A stretch of DNA of 64,000 nucleotides from an uncultured Phocaeicola sp. (GCA_944320885.1 CALUJE010000001.1:1-64000), one strand, 5' to 3'; positions 53,541-62,603 are shown, counted from the first letter of the stretch. Notes: generated by a model not told the origin, from the letters alone. Numbers and translations: made by a program.

Positions 53541-55784
53541 TTACAGTTTAAACATATCGGCCAGATTGATGCTTACGCTACCCACCCAGCTAAGTCCCTT
53601 CTGCGGAAGCTGGAGCGAACTGTCGGCCGCCTTGTCCTTATAGTTCAGCAAATTGTCTATTCCCACATTGAGTGCTATTCCGCGCGGCAGGGTCACACCG
53701 GCATTGAGCGAACACAGCGTACGGGCATCATACGAATTCATGGTATATTCGTTCGTATCGAGGTCTACATTATAAATGTCTATATGCGAAGCCCATTGTC
53801 CGTTGAGCGAACAGTTCACGCCAATCTTTCCGAACTTGCGGGCATACATGGCATTGAAGGTGACACTGTGCGGACGCACGTAAGATGTATTCAGTCCGTT
53901 CAGCTCCGTATGGTCGTCTACATAAGCATATGAGCCGGTAAGCACCAGTCCGAAACCAAACGTATAGCGCAGAATAGCCTCCACTCCGGTAGTCTTGGCC
54001 TTGTCGGCATTGAAATATTTCCTGTCACTGGTACCGTCATTGAGCGCCATCAGCGCAATCTTGTCCTTGAAACGGTTATGATAGGCCGATACCGATACAT
54101 TGAGGGGACCTTTGGTCATTTCGGCCGATACCGACCACTGGTTGCTCGTCTCGGGATTGAGATCTTCATTACCGTAAAGCATGAACATACCCAGTCCGCC
54201 CATATCATAAGCCTGATAAAGCTCCTTGAGCGAAGGCGAACGGAATCCCTGCGAATATCCGGCACGGAGTGTCACATAGTCACACATGCGCCACAAGGCA
54301 GAAATCTTGGGAGTAACATGCAGATGATATTTCTTATGATAGTCACTGCGTATGCCGGCCACCAGGTTCAGTCTGTCGGTAATTTTCCAGTCCTCCTGCA
54401 GATACAGGGCATACGTCTGATTGCTTACATGCGCACTGTCTTTGAGCATATAATGCTTCAGGTATTCCAGATTGGCCTCGAATCCGGCGCTGACGGTATG
54501 CTGTCCGAACGTAGCTGTATAGTCTACACGCGGCGTCTGCGTGATGTTGCGGTAATCGGTACGTGTATTTCCTGACTCAAAGAAATCCTTGTCTTTCTTG
54601 TAGTTGTCATAAACATACGAAACGATGAGCTGCTGTTTTTCTCCGGGCAGATACTTAACCTTTCCGCTCAGCGTATAGTCTATAAAATAGTCCTGATAGA
54701 GATGGCCGGCAATAATGTCCCGCTTGTTGCGGTAGAACGACCCTTTCACCTCCGTACTCAGTCTCTCGTTACAGGTATACCCCAGTTTCTGCGAGAAATC
54801 CCACACGTTATATCCGTAAATGGTAGTAGTTCGCGGGGTTCCCTGTTCTTCGGTCGTAGAGCCGTCGGCATTGCCTGTTACCGTAGTCTTCCCCTCTTCA
54901 TCACCAATGGTGTAGGTATCCTTTTGCCTCCACGTCAGACTGGTATACGAGGTAAGACGGTTTTTCTTCATTCCTACCGAAGCCGTATATTTCTGCCCGT
55001 TGATACCTGCATAACGGGCATTCAGGTTCCCGGTAAAAGGACGGTCGGCATTCTTGGTTATGATGTTTACCACACCACCCAGCGCATTGGAACCGTAGAT
55101 GGTAGACTGTGAGCCTTTGATGACTTCTATGCGCTCTATGTCGTCTACATTGAAACGGGTAAAGTCTACATTATGGTCGGCTCCCTCTCCGCTTACACGT
55201 TCACCGTCGACCAGAAAAAGCAGATATTCTCCGTCCATTCCCTGATAGGTAATTTCGGGCAACTGGCTCATGCTGTTATAGCTTATCTGCAAACCGGGCA
55301 GTTCATACTGCAACAGCGTCTCAATGCTCTGCGGGTTAAGGGCCTTGATTTCTTTCTGCGAGATGACACGGGTAAGCACTGGTACGTCTTTCAGCGGTTT
55401 CTCTACAAAAGAGCCCGTCACAACCACTTCGTTGAGCTGATTCTTGGCAGGCTCCAGTTTTATATTGACAACTTTCGAGGGATTCTCGGCAGGCACTGCC
55501 TTGACAGTGGCAGGCTCGTAGCCCATAAACGATATGCGCAGGGTGCGTTCTTCCGTATCTTCCAGTTTGATGACAAACTCGCCACTGGTGTTGGTTCCTG
55601 CTCCGAATGTAGAGCCCAATACCCGGATTGCCGCACCCGGCATGGGCTGGCCGTTTTCATCGACCACCACTCCTCTGATAAGGTAGCGGTAGTCTTTTTC
55701 CGTATCATTGTCGGTAACGGTATCGGCCCAGACCATACCCGTTATCACAAACAGCAGACACAAGGTACTAATCAGTTTCTTCAT
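53541..55784 (-). CDS. hmuR: TonB-dependent heme receptor
   Basis: A 747-residue outer-membrane receptor. Signal peptide to about 21 (MVWA), a carboxypeptidase-regulatory-like N-domain (about 32-115, VVVDENGQPMPGAAIRVLGS), a plug (about 120-230, with YGSNALGGVVNIITK) and a 22-strand-type barrel ending in ADMFKL. Heme-receptor-like motifs FRSPSLKELY and NEDLNPE, which resemble the FRAP/NPNL box, are seen near 500-530. Uptake is driven by TonB and probably by the HmuU/HmuV channel. It starts 10 bp after the HmuY stop. Confidence 0.92.
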   Translation of the reverse strand: MKKLISTLCLLFVITGMVWADTVTDNDTEKDYRYLIRGVVVDENGQPMPGAAIRVLGSTFGAGTNTSGEFVIKLEDTEERTLRISFMGYEPATVKAVPAENPSKVVNIKLEPAKNQLNEVVVTGSFVEKPLKDVPVLTRVISQKEIKALNPQSIETLLQYELPGLQISYNSMSQLPEITYQGMDGEYLLFLVDGERVSGEGADHNVDFTRFNVDDIERIEVIKGSQSTIYGSNALGGVVNIITKNADRPFTGNLNARYAGINGQKYTASVGMKKNRLTSYTSLTWRQKDTYTIGDEEGKTTVTGNADGSTTEEQGTPRTTTIYGYNVWDFSQKLGYTCNERLSTEVKGSFYRNKRDIIAGHLYQDYFIDYTLSGKVKYLPGEKQQLIVSYVYDNYKKDKDFFESGNTRTDYRNITQTPRVDYTATFGQHTVSAGFEANLEYLKHYMLKDSAHVSNQTYALYLQEDWKITDRLNLVAGIRSDYHKKYHLHVTPKISALWRMCDYVTLRAGYSQGFRSPSLKELYQAYDMGGLGMFMLYGNEDLNPETSNQWSVSAEMTKGPLNVSVSAYHNRFKDKIALMALNDGTSDRKYFNADKAKTTGVEAILRYTFGFGLVLTGSYAYVDDHTELNGLNTSYVRPHSVTFNAMYARKFGKIGVNCSLNGQWASHIDIYNVDLDTNEYTMNSYDARTLCSLNAGVTLPRGIALNVGIDNLLNYKDKAADSSLQLPQKGLSWVGSVSINLADMFKL

Positions 55785-55794
55785 GGCTCACATT

Positions 55795-56463
55795 TCATTT
55801 GCCTTCATAAAACTGATAGTTGAAAGAAACATAGCCACTCTTGCCGTCTGTAGTATTACCGGCTGTGGTGCACTGTATCTTGGCCCAACTTCCATCTTTA
55901 CACTTCAATACAATCACATTCTTTGTAGGAGTGTAAACATAGGGCGGCATACTTCCTGTTTCAGTCTTAACTATCCACCCGCACAGCACACGGTTGATAG
56001 TGGCACTCTTTGCATAGCCAACATTTCCTTGCATCATGCCCGACGTATCTGTTGTAATCTTATATTCATCCTCAGAGTCTATTACCTCATCAGCCTTGTA
56101 GTCTCCTTCGGGCAATGAATTGAAAGCTGCCATGTCTGTACTTTTGGTATCGAGTACAGAACCTCCGTTTGTTTTCACTTCATAACGGTGCACAGCGATA
56201 TGCCAGTCAATGCTCACCTCTTCAGGTGTCTGTGCCGGACGGGTAGTGCCATCCGTATAAATCCATTCACTTGCATCGGGATGAGTCTCCGTTTCACCGG
56301 TTCTCAGATTTACATAAGTCCACTGGTCATACGCGCTTACATTAAGGTCGGTAAACTTCTTGGTATCAGGAGTTTCTTCTTTTCCTCCATCGTTATCACT
56401 ACATGCCATTACCGACAAACCCATACAGGCCATTGCCATTACATTCTTTAAGTTCAATTTCAT
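55795..56463 (-). CDS. hmuY: HmuY-family heme-binding lipoprotein
   Basis: A 222-residue lipoprotein: signal MKLNLKNVMAMACMGLSVMAC with lipobox (Cys21). The mature domain matches the HmuY family: KFTDLNVSAYDQWTYVNLRT (about 36-55), IDWHIAVHRYEVKTNGG (about 84-100), and the C-terminal YVSFNYQFY. HmuY is a hemophore that takes heme from host proteins and passes it to HmuR. The Porphyromonas protein uses two His to bind heme; here two His sit in the IDWHIAVHRYE stretch, so ligation may differ. First gene of the operon; promoter at 56504-56511. Confidence 0.9.
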   Translation of the reverse strand: MKLNLKNVMAMACMGLSVMACSDNDGGKEETPDTKKFTDLNVSAYDQWTYVNLRTGETETHPDASEWIYTDGTTRPAQTPEEVSIDWHIAVHRYEVKTNGGSVLDTKSTDMAAFNSLPEGDYKADEVIDSEDEYKITTDTSGMMQGNVGYAKSATINRVLCGWIVKTETGSMPPYVYTPTKNVIVLKCKDGSWAKIQCTTAGNTTDGKSGYVSFNYQFYEGK

Positions 56464-56503
56464 ATTGCTTCGTATTTTTAGTTATTATTAAATTTCACGA
56501 ATG

Positions 56504-56511
56504 CAAAATTA
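56504..56511 (-). promoter_or_regulatory. -7 promoter box of the hmu operon
   Basis: TAATTTTG on the - strand matches TAnnTTTG, 41 bp before the hmuY ATG. Upstream is an inverted pair TACCTA (56535-56540) and TAGGTA (56588-56593) that could bind a regulator; no Fur box consensus was recognised. Confidence 0.5.
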
Positions 56512-56642
56512 TTGAAGCCACAAGGGCAGGGCAATACCTAAAAATAACGAAATAAAAGAGCTACAAAAGGGTGTTAATAAGTACTTCTAGGTATGTTTGC
56601 AACAGAAGCTACAACTCTCCGCTGCATAACGACACAAAAAAA

Positions 56643-56686
56643 GCACGCAGGAGGAACAAGAACAGAGTCTTATTCCTCCTGCGTGC
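56643..56686 (-). terminator. Terminator of the ychF-lgt operon
   Basis: Perfect 14-bp arms GCACGCAGGAGGAA and TTCCTCCTGCGTGC, followed by TTTTTTTG on the - strand, 27 bp after the lgt stop. Confidence 0.85.
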
Positions 56687-56712
56687 CCACAGTGTATAAA
56701 AACCTTTTCTGC

Positions 56713-57552
56713 CTATTTCTTTTCAGCAAAACGCTGCAGCCATTTTCCTCCCACCATGCAGGCAATACCCAGAATGACAAAAGGAATGCTCAGCCACTGG
56801 CCCATATTGAGCGTCATGCCCTGCTCAAAACCTACCTGATCTTCCTTGATAAACTCCACAAAGAAGCGGAATACGAAGATGGTGGTAAGGCAGAATCCGA
56901 AGAAGAAACCGGTTCCTACCTTCGCACTGTATTTCTTATACAGCCACCAGCCTATAACGAATATCACCAGATAGGCCAATGCCTCGTACAGCTGTGCCGG
57001 ATGGCGTGCAAAGTCTTCTCCGTTGCGCACAAAGACAAATCCCCACGGCATATCGGTAGGCAAGCCTACGATTTCAGAGTTCATCAGGTTTCCCAAGCGG
57101 ATAAAGCAAGCCGTAATAGGCGTAGCAATGGCAATATTGTCGAGCACACGCACGATATTCACCTTTGTCTTGCGCACATACAGCCAAAGGGCAATTATCA
57201 GTCCCAATGTACCACCGTGACTGGCCAGTCCCTCATAGCCCGTAAAAATCCATCCTGAGGCCGTATGCCGCATGGGCAGTATCATCTCAAGCGGATGTGA
57301 CAGGAAATATTCCGGCTGATAAAACAGACAGTGTCCCAGACGGGCACCGATAAGAATACCGAAGAAACAGTAAAGAAACAGCGGCTCGAACAGCTTGCTG
57401 TCAATACGCTGCTGTTTGTACAGACGCTGCACAATGAGGTAGGCGAGAAGAAGGCCTATCATCCAGCACAGCGAATAATAACGGATATGCAGCGAACCTA
57501 TCGAAAACAGTTCGATATTCGGATTCCAGGTGATAAATGCAAGTGTGTCCAT
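56713..57552 (-). CDS. lgt: Prolipoprotein diacylglyceryl transferase
   Basis: Adds diacylglycerol to the lipobox Cys of prolipoproteins in the inner membrane. The 279-residue protein has seven hydrophobic segments. Typical motifs are [16 protein letters not shown] (about 71-86), [12 protein letters not shown] (about 109-120, the Lgt signature) and [17 protein letters not shown] (about 151-167). It follows ychF by 5 bp in one operon and is relevant to the many lipoproteins in the window. Confidence 0.95.
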   Translation of the reverse strand: MDTLAFITWNPNIELFSIGSLHIRYYSLCWMIGLLLAYLIVQRLYKQQRIDSKLFEPLFLYCFFGILIGARLGHCLFYQPEYFLSHPLEMILPMRHTASGWIFTGYEGLASHGGTLGLIIALWLYVRKTKVNIVRVLDNIAIATPITACFIRLGNLMNSEIVGLPTDMPWGFVFVRNGEDFARHPAQLYEALAYLVIFVIGWWLYKKYSAKVGTGFFFGFCLTTIFVFRFFVEFIKEDQVGFEQGMTLNMGQWLSIPFVILGIACMVGGKWLQRFAEKK

Positions 57553-57557
57553 ATTGT

Positions 57558-58661
57558 TTATACGTTAAAGCGGAAGTGCATGATGTCACCGTCCTGCACC
57601 ACATAATCCTTTCCTTCCACATTGAGTTTTCCGGCTTCGCGCACGGCAGCTTCCGAACCGTATTTCAGGTAATCTTCATACTTGATAACCTCTGCACGGA
57701 TAAAGCCTTTCTCAAAGTCGGTATGAATCACACCGGCACACTGCGGAGCTTTCCATCCCTTCTGATAGGTCCATGCCTTGACTTCCATCTCACCGGCGGT
57801 GATGAATGTCTCAAGGTTCAGCAATTTATAGGCAGCCTTGATAAGGCGGTTCACACCCGACTCTTCCAGTCCGATTTCCTCCAGGAACATCTGGCGCTCG
57901 TCGTATGTTTCCAGTTCGGCAATCTCCGATTCAATCTTGGCAGCTACCACCAGCAGGTCGGCACCTTCTTCCTTAATAGCCTCACGCACCTGCTCTACAT
58001 ACTTGTTTCCGTTTACGGCACTGGCCTCATCCACGTTGCACACATAAAGCACCGGTTTGGAAGTAAGAAGAAACAGTTCCTTGGCAGCCTTCTGCTCGTC
58101 CTTGCTCTCAAACTGTACGGTACGTGCCGATTTGCCCTGTTCGAGCGCTTCCTTATAGCGGATAAGCACATCATAAAGCAGCTTGGCCTGCTTGTCACCG
58201 CCGGTCTGTGCCTGTTTCTGCACTTTCTGTATGCGGCTTTCTATGGTTTCAAGGTCTTTCAGCTGAAGCTCCGCATCAATGATTTCCTTATCGCGTACAG
58301 GGTTCACGCTACCGTCTACGTGAGTCACATTGTCGTCGTCGAAGCAACGCAACACATGCAGAATGGCGTCTGTCTCACGGATATTCGCAAGGAACTTGTT
58401 ACCCAAGCCTTCACCCTTGCTGGCACCCTTTACCAGTCCGGCTATATCCACAATCTCTACCGTAGTAGGAACAATACGGCCCGGATGCACCAGTTCGGCC
58501 AGCTTGTTCAGACGTTCGTCGGGAACGGTAATAACTCCCACATTGGGCTCAATCGTACAGAAAGGAAAATTGGCTGCCTGTGCCTTCGCGTTCGACAGGC
58601 AGTTGAACAGGGTAGATTTCCCTACATTGGGAAGCCCCACAATACCACATTGTAATGCCAT
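57558..58661 (-). CDS. ychF: Redox-regulated GTPase/ATPase YchF
   Basis: Obg-family P-loop protein (OLA1/YchF) which binds ATP better than GTP and interacts with ribosomes. 367 residues. G1 [11 protein letters not shown] (near residue 9), G3 [10 protein letters not shown], the G4-like NVDE (NxxE instead of NKxD, the basis of ATP use), a helical coiled coil (about 130-165) and the C-terminal TGS domain (about 285-360) with [20 protein letters not shown] and [10 protein letters not shown]. The start at 58661 is used, because [14 protein letters not shown] is the family start; 58718 adds 19 non-homologous residues. A -7 box TACTTTTG lies at 58735-58742 on the - strand. Confidence 0.96.
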   Translation of the reverse strand: MALQCGIVGLPNVGKSTLFNCLSNAKAQAANFPFCTIEPNVGVITVPDERLNKLAELVHPGRIVPTTVEIVDIAGLVKGASKGEGLGNKFLANIRETDAILHVLRCFDDDNVTHVDGSVNPVRDKEIIDAELQLKDLETIESRIQKVQKQAQTGGDKQAKLLYDVLIRYKEALEQGKSARTVQFESKDEQKAAKELFLLTSKPVLYVCNVDEASAVNGNKYVEQVREAIKEEGADLLVVAAKIESEIAELETYDERQMFLEEIGLEESGVNRLIKAAYKLLNLETFITAGEMEVKAWTYQKGWKAPQCAGVIHTDFEKGFIRAEVIKYEDYLKYGSEAAVREAGKLNVEGKDYVVQDGDIMHFRFNV

Positions 58662-58734
58662 AATATATAAATCGTTTGTTTTAAATTTCTTCTTATATCG
58701 TGCATCCGTCCTTTCCATCAGACGAAACGCGCGA

Positions 58735-58742
58735 CAAAAGTA
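58735..58742 (-). promoter_or_regulatory. -7 promoter box for ychF-lgt
   Basis: TACTTTTG on the - strand, 73 bp before the ychF ATG. Confidence 0.5.
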
Positions 58743-58949
58743 CTCATTTATTACGGTTTATACAAAATAAATATAACACCAAACATGTCTGCCGTCCGCA
58801 TCATTCCAACAGAAAAAGACAGGTTGTCAGACTTGTTCTACCGACAACTGCCGATGGTTTCACGTGAGTCAGCAACCATTTCACACGCTTTCTGCAAGAA
58901 AAAGCCGAATGAAGTGCATACGGGCGATGCACCGTCGGCAAAATTTTCC

Positions 58950-58957
58950 TAACTTTG
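58950..58957 (+). promoter_or_regulatory. -7 promoter box for the xylanase gene
   Basis: TAACTTTG, 52 bp before the ATG at 59010. Confidence 0.55.
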
Positions 58958-59009
58958 TGAACAGGAACAGCTAGAAATAAAAGAAACAACCCAAGTTCTT
59001 AAAAACATT

Positions 59010-60128
59010 ATGAAGTTTACACAAATAACAGGGGCAGCCGCTATGCTCATGCTAGCAGGAGCCTGCACCCTGACCAGACACAACGTTCCGTCAACGGGAC
59101 TGAAAGATGCCGTATCCGGTGAGTTTCTCATGGGTGCAGCCCTGAATACCGCACAGTCGTCAGGCCGTGACACCACTGCCGTACGAATCATAAAACAGCA
59201 TTTCAATTCCATTGTAGCCGAAAACTGCATGAAAAGTGCCGAAATCCAGCCCGAAGAAGGGAAGTTCCGCTTTGAACAAGCCGATGAGTTCGTTGACTTC
59301 GGCACACGCAACGGGATGACCGTAATAGGCCACTGCCTGGTATGGCATTCACAACTTCCCTACTGGTTCTGCACAGACAGGAACGGACAGAACGTATCGG
59401 CCGATGTACTGAAACAGCGCATGAAGAACCACATATACACGGTAGTGAAACGTTACAAGGGCAAAGTGAAAGGATGGGATGTGGTAAACGAGGCCATTAT
59501 GGAAGACGGTTCATACCGGAAAAGCAAGTTCTACGAAATATTGGGCGAAGAGTTCATTCCGCTAGCTTTCCAGTATGCCCACGAGGCTGACAGCGAAGCC
59601 GAACTGTATTACAACGACTACAACATGCACGAAAAGGGAAAACGCGAAGCGGTGATAAAGCTGATAAAGAAGCTTCGTGCACGCGGACTGCGCATTGACG
59701 CCGTAGGCATGCAGGGACACATGGGACTGGACTATCCGTGCCTCGACGAGTTTGAACAAAGTATCCGGGCTTTTGGCAATGCCGGCGTCAAGGTAATGAT
59801 TACCGAATGGGACATGAGCGCGCTGCCCAGTGCAAACCGGAGTGCCAACATTGCCGATACGGTGGCTTACCGGAAGATGCTGAATCCCTATCCGCAGGCG
59901 TTACCCGACTCTGTTTCAGAACGCTGGAATGCACGCATGAACGAATTCTTCACGCTTTTCCGCAAACATGCCGATGTGATAAGCCGCGTCACCGTATGGG
60001 GTGTAACCGACGGAGCATCCTGGCGCAACTATTTCCCCGTAAAGGGCCGTACCGACTATCCGCTGCTTTTCGACCGTAACGGACAGCCCAAGTCCTTTGT
60101 CCGGACTCTTACCGAAAGAAAAGAATAA
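59010..60128 (+). CDS. GH10 endo-1,4-beta-xylanase lipoprotein
   Basis: A 372-residue glycoside hydrolase of family 10 that cuts beta-1,4-xylan. Lipoprotein signal [19 protein letters not shown] (Cys19). Catalytic residues of the retaining mechanism are seen: acid/base Glu in [12 protein letters not shown] (about 150) and nucleophile Glu in [11 protein letters not shown] (about 263). Also [13 protein letters not shown] (about 107-119) and [17 protein letters not shown] (about 327-343). It is a single catalytic domain without carbohydrate-binding module. There is no SusC/D pair nearby, so it is not part of a full utilisation locus here. A remnant of another gene follows directly. Confidence 0.95.
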   Translation: MKFTQITGAAAMLMLAGACTLTRHNVPSTGLKDAVSGEFLMGAALNTAQSSGRDTTAVRIIKQHFNSIVAENCMKSAEIQPEEGKFRFEQADEFVDFGTRNGMTVIGHCLVWHSQLPYWFCTDRNGQNVSADVLKQRMKNHIYTVVKRYKGKVKGWDVVNEAIMEDGSYRKSKFYEILGEEFIPLAFQYAHEADSEAELYYNDYNMHEKGKREAVIKLIKKLRARGLRIDAVGMQGHMGLDYPCLDEFEQSIRAFGNAGVKVMITEWDMSALPSANRSANIADTVAYRKMLNPYPQALPDSVSERWNARMNEFFTLFRKHADVISRVTVWGVTDGASWRNYFPVKGRTDYPLLFDRNGQPKSFVRTLTERKE

Positions 60129-60275
60129 GAAAACCGCCTTGAAACCGGAAAGATAACTCCTCTTGCCATCGGTCTGGACAAGGCTCTTATCGGCCCGGCC
60201 GACATTACGGTAAAAGACGGGAAAATATACATCCCCGACCTTCCGAACAGCCGCGTAGTTATCATCAACGAATAA
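60129..60275 (+). pseudogene. Remnant of an SMP-30/NHL-like gene fused behind the xylanase stop
   Basis: Immediately after the xylanase TAA, in the same frame, 48 codons stay open to a second TAA. They read ENRLETGKITPLAIG... then LIGPADITVKDGKIYIPDLP, NSRVVIINE. This looks like the C-terminal blade of a beta-propeller of SMP-30/gluconolactonase or NHL type. There is no start codon and no upstream part, so it seems to be the end of a gene whose front was deleted. Read-through of the stop would give a 421-residue fusion, but nothing suggests it is used. Confidence 0.5.
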
Positions 60276-60329
60276 ATCACACCGTATCCATGCACTTGCC
60301 TGTCCTTCATACAGGCCATGCATGGATAT

Positions 60330-61118
60330 TCACACATCCGTCTGTGACCTGTTTTTCCATTTCCTTTCCAACACTTTCAGCAGTTCCTCATCAGTCTTTT
60401 CATTGATACCCTGCAACACAGACGGACTTCCATGCACATCGGCCAACTGACAGAACGGAATCTCACCGCAAATATCCACACCTATCACCTTTTCGTGACG
60501 TAAAATAACCTGCAGAAGCGATTCAAGCTGCGACAGCGAAAGAGAACCCTGATCCCAGTTGGTAGTGGCATAACGGGGAACCAGCACATCCTTGTCGACA
60601 GAAACATAAACCGGCGTATTGAGATAGAACTGCGAAAACAGATGCCATGCCTCCCGATACTTCAAGGTCTGCTCGCTGAAATAAAGCAGACGACGGTCAT
60701 ATCCTTCGGTTTCTTTTTTCAGCTTTTCGGAAGCGCCCACAATACATACCTTCTGCAGATAAGGATTATTGTCGAGCATATCGCGTACCCAGCTTCCGCA
60801 CGACAGCAGACTGTCGAACAGGGGAGGCTGCATATCGGGATGATGGTCGAAGAGCACCAGCGAAAACGGACAATGAATCTTATCGGTCCACAGACGGGTG
60901 ACGTAATGGTAGTCGCCCGAGTCAATCAGATGAATACCTTCGGGCGGGTAGGGGGCCAGCAGTTCACGCAGACGCGCCTCACCTTCCGAATCGCAATAAC
61001 ACTCCGTTCCGGCAAGATGCGTACAGTCTATCCAGCGGTAGCGGTCGCCGTGCAGAAAGTCCATATTCTCATACGCATGCGTAAAATTCAATACAATAAC
61101 CTGATTATCCATAGCCAA
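60330..61118 (-). CDS. Arginase/ureohydrolase-fold protein
   Basis: A 262-residue cytoplasmic protein. The metal motifs of the arginase fold appear in order but in variant form: SGDYHYVTRLW (in place of GGDHS, about 67), VLFDHHPDMQPP (DxHxD-like, about 88) and VYVSVDKDVLVP (SxDxDxxDP-like, about 172). Arginase, agmatinase or formiminoglutamase would have DAHxD and DPxxxP, so the substrate is open. It lies downstream of hsp20 on the same strand, but a strong terminator separates the two. No N-terminal signal. Confidence 0.8.
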   Translation of the reverse strand: MAMDNQVIVLNFTHAYENMDFLHGDRYRWIDCTHLAGTECYCDSEGEARLRELLAPYPPEGIHLIDSGDYHYVTRLWTDKIHCPFSLVLFDHHPDMQPPLFDSLLSCGSWVRDMLDNNPYLQKVCIVGASEKLKKETEGYDRRLLYFSEQTLKYREAWHLFSQFYLNTPVYVSVDKDVLVPRYATTNWDQGSLSLSQLESLLQVILRHEKVIGVDICGEIPFCQLADVHGSPSVLQGINEKTDEELLKVLERKWKNRSQTDV

Positions 61119-61149
61119 CAGATGAAATGCAGAAACAAAAACAAAAAAA

Positions 61150-61180
61150 GGCCGCCGTCCTCTTACGAGGGCAGCGGCCC
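61150..61180 (-). terminator. Terminator of hsp20
   Basis: GGCCGCcGTCCTC and GAGGGCaGCGGCC form a G+C-rich stem, followed by TTTTTTTGT on the - strand, 15 bp past the hsp20 stop. Confidence 0.8.
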
Positions 61181-61194
61181 AATACCTTTACAAG

Positions 61195-61623
61195 TTATTT
61201 GACTTCAATGTTCTTCACATTACAGTGGCATTCTTGTTGCGGTAATTTAGGAAGTTCGACCGACAGAACACCATGCTCAACATGGGCATTGATGTGCTCT
61301 TTGTCCACATCGTCGGGCAATGTCAATGTCTGCTGGAACTTAGAATAAGAGAATTCGCGACGCAAGTAGCGTTCGTTCTTCTTTTCTTCCTTGTTCTCCG
61401 ATTTCTTTTCCATCGAGATAACCAGGTTGTTGTCATCGTCTACATGTACTTGAAAATCGTCTTTTGTCATACCCGGAGCGGCTACTTCCACACAATAGTC
61501 GTGTTCGTGTTCCACTACATTGATGGCAGGTGCCGTAGCGTTAGCTTTTTCCATCCAGTCGTTATCGAAGAAGTCATTAAAAAGACTCGGTAACCAATTC
61601 TGATAATTTCTTATTGGTAGCAT
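61195..61623 (-). CDS. Hsp20/alpha-crystallin small heat-shock protein
   Basis: An ATP-independent holdase chaperone of 142 residues. A short N-terminal arm (LPSLFNDFFDNDWMEK) is followed by the alpha-crystallin domain (about 35-130) with VEVAAPGMTKDDFQVHVDDD and the conserved REFSYSKFQQTLTLP-DDVD; then AHVEHGVLSVELPK (AxxxNGVL-like) closes the domain. Oligomers form through the C-terminal tail. The promoter is unusual for this genome: instead of the -7 box there is a sigma-54 site at 61706-61721, about 83-98 bp upstream. An RpoN-dependent stress response is therefore inferred. Confidence 0.95.
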   Translation of the reverse strand: MLPIRNYQNWLPSLFNDFFDNDWMEKANATAPAINVVEHEHDYCVEVAAPGMTKDDFQVHVDDDNNLVISMEKKSENKEEKKNERYLRREFSYSKFQQTLTLPDDVDKEHINAHVEHGVLSVELPKLPQQECHCNVKNIEVK

Positions 61624-61705
61624 AGTTGTAATCTCCTATTTTAAAGTCCTTAAATCATATCTCCGGGCTCCGGCTCCTTTCTGTTCCGAAGCTCACCCTA
61701 TATAT

Positions 61706-61721
61706 TGCAAAAGGTGTGCCA
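61706..61721 (-). promoter_or_regulatory. Sigma-54 (RpoN) promoter of hsp20
   Basis: On the - strand TGGCACACCTTTTGCA fits the -24/-12 consensus TGGCAC-N5-TTGC, with GG and GC exactly 10 bp apart. It lies 83 bp before the ATG. No TAnnTTTG box was found in the same region. Confidence 0.75.
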
Positions 61722-61853
61722 ACGTAAAAGCAGAAATACCTTATGACATATTGTCGCTTATATTTTACTATTGACAACAAATAATAATTAAAATATACTT
61801 TTTACTAACACGCTTCAAAAAGAATACGTTCAATCTGGAGAGATTCCGGCTCT

Positions 61854-61963
61854 GAAAACGGTGATTTCAGAAAAAGAACACGTACTTTTTGCATAACGAA
61901 CACGTACTTTTCACAAAAAGCACGTGTGGATTTTGAAAAAGATGGCACACTTTTTTAAAATCT
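61854..61963. repeat. 22-bp periodic array upstream of hsp20
   Basis: Five 22-bp units starting at 61854, 61876, 61898, 61920 and 61942. Units 2 and 3 share GAACACGTACTTTT; unit 4 contains GCACGTGT and unit 5 GCACACTTTTTT; unit 1 is the most divergent. It lies 130-260 bp upstream of the sigma-54 promoter, a normal distance for an enhancer-binding-protein site, but it also resembles the other intergenic arrays in this window. Confidence 0.6.
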
Positions 61964-61991
61964 ACACGATAAAAAGGGAGTTTCACTGCGG

Positions 61992-62063
61992 TGAGAAGGG
62001 AAGCTCAGCACGGTGGCGACCAAGGCCCAGCGTGCTGAGTGCCCGTCTCTACCGTGCCGAGCC
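61992..62063. repeat. Dispersed 22-bp repeat, locus 3 (mixed orientation)
   Basis: Contains GTGGCGACCAAGGCCCAGCG, a forward unit almost identical to the second unit at 26064. It is followed by CCGTGCCGAGCCTTAACAG, a reverse unit related to 47170. The two face each other and can pair. Confidence 0.75.
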
Positions 62064-62603
62064 TTAACAGACACCGCAGAGAAGCTTTTTCACACGCCAG
62101 ATGACAAGGAAATGCGAATAATCTAAAAATATCCTATTGTCTTATATTTTCCTGATAAACAAACACAAAGAAACAAATGCAGTATATATTCGCACAAAAG
62201 CACATCAAAAGCAGCATCAATCTATCATATACAACCTATCAACCTCCCTAAAATTCGCATCTTTATCATCAGCCTGTACATCGGAGCGAACGGCGTGAAT
62301 TTTGAAGGGGTAGAAATGTCATTTTGACAATGTGTCATAATGGTTACCGGAAGAAAGGACATGCTGCCTATACCTCCCCCAAAAGCCAGAACAGCACTCA
62401 GTCCACAACCGGATTGTCAGGATGAGTTGTGTCTGCATATTTATTGAATCGCTCATAGTTAATTATTGTAAAAGTGGGGGGGGTAAAAATATTTGCTATC
62501 TTTATACATCAAAACTTCCACCTCATACAGATAACGCTCTTTGCCATTTGGGGAAGGAGGGAAACTTGAATTGATAAAACGTATATCAATTAAAAATACA
62601 ATT
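62064..62603. other. Gene-free region upstream of the DUF4369 gene
   Basis: No gene was found. Two details are noted: TGTCATTTTGACA (about 62319-62331), a short palindrome, and a run of eight G (about 62478) just before TATCTTTA (about 62495-62503), a -7-like box 100 bp before the ATG at 62604. A G-run is a slippage-prone tract. Confidence 0.35.

Larger units (their letters stand above)
58662..59009. other. Divergent region between ychF and the xylanase gene
   Basis: Contains -7 boxes for both genes (58735-58742 on -, 58950-58957 on +). The middle (58840-58930) has a weak, degenerate repeat-like pattern (GGTTTCAC / CCATTTCAC and GATGCACCGT). No gene. Confidence 0.4.

Noticed and set aside
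57537-58655. 372-codon + strand frame opposite ychF
   Set aside because: Antisense shadow of a highly conserved GTPase gene; composition (Leu, His, Phe, Cys rich) is typical of shadow frames.
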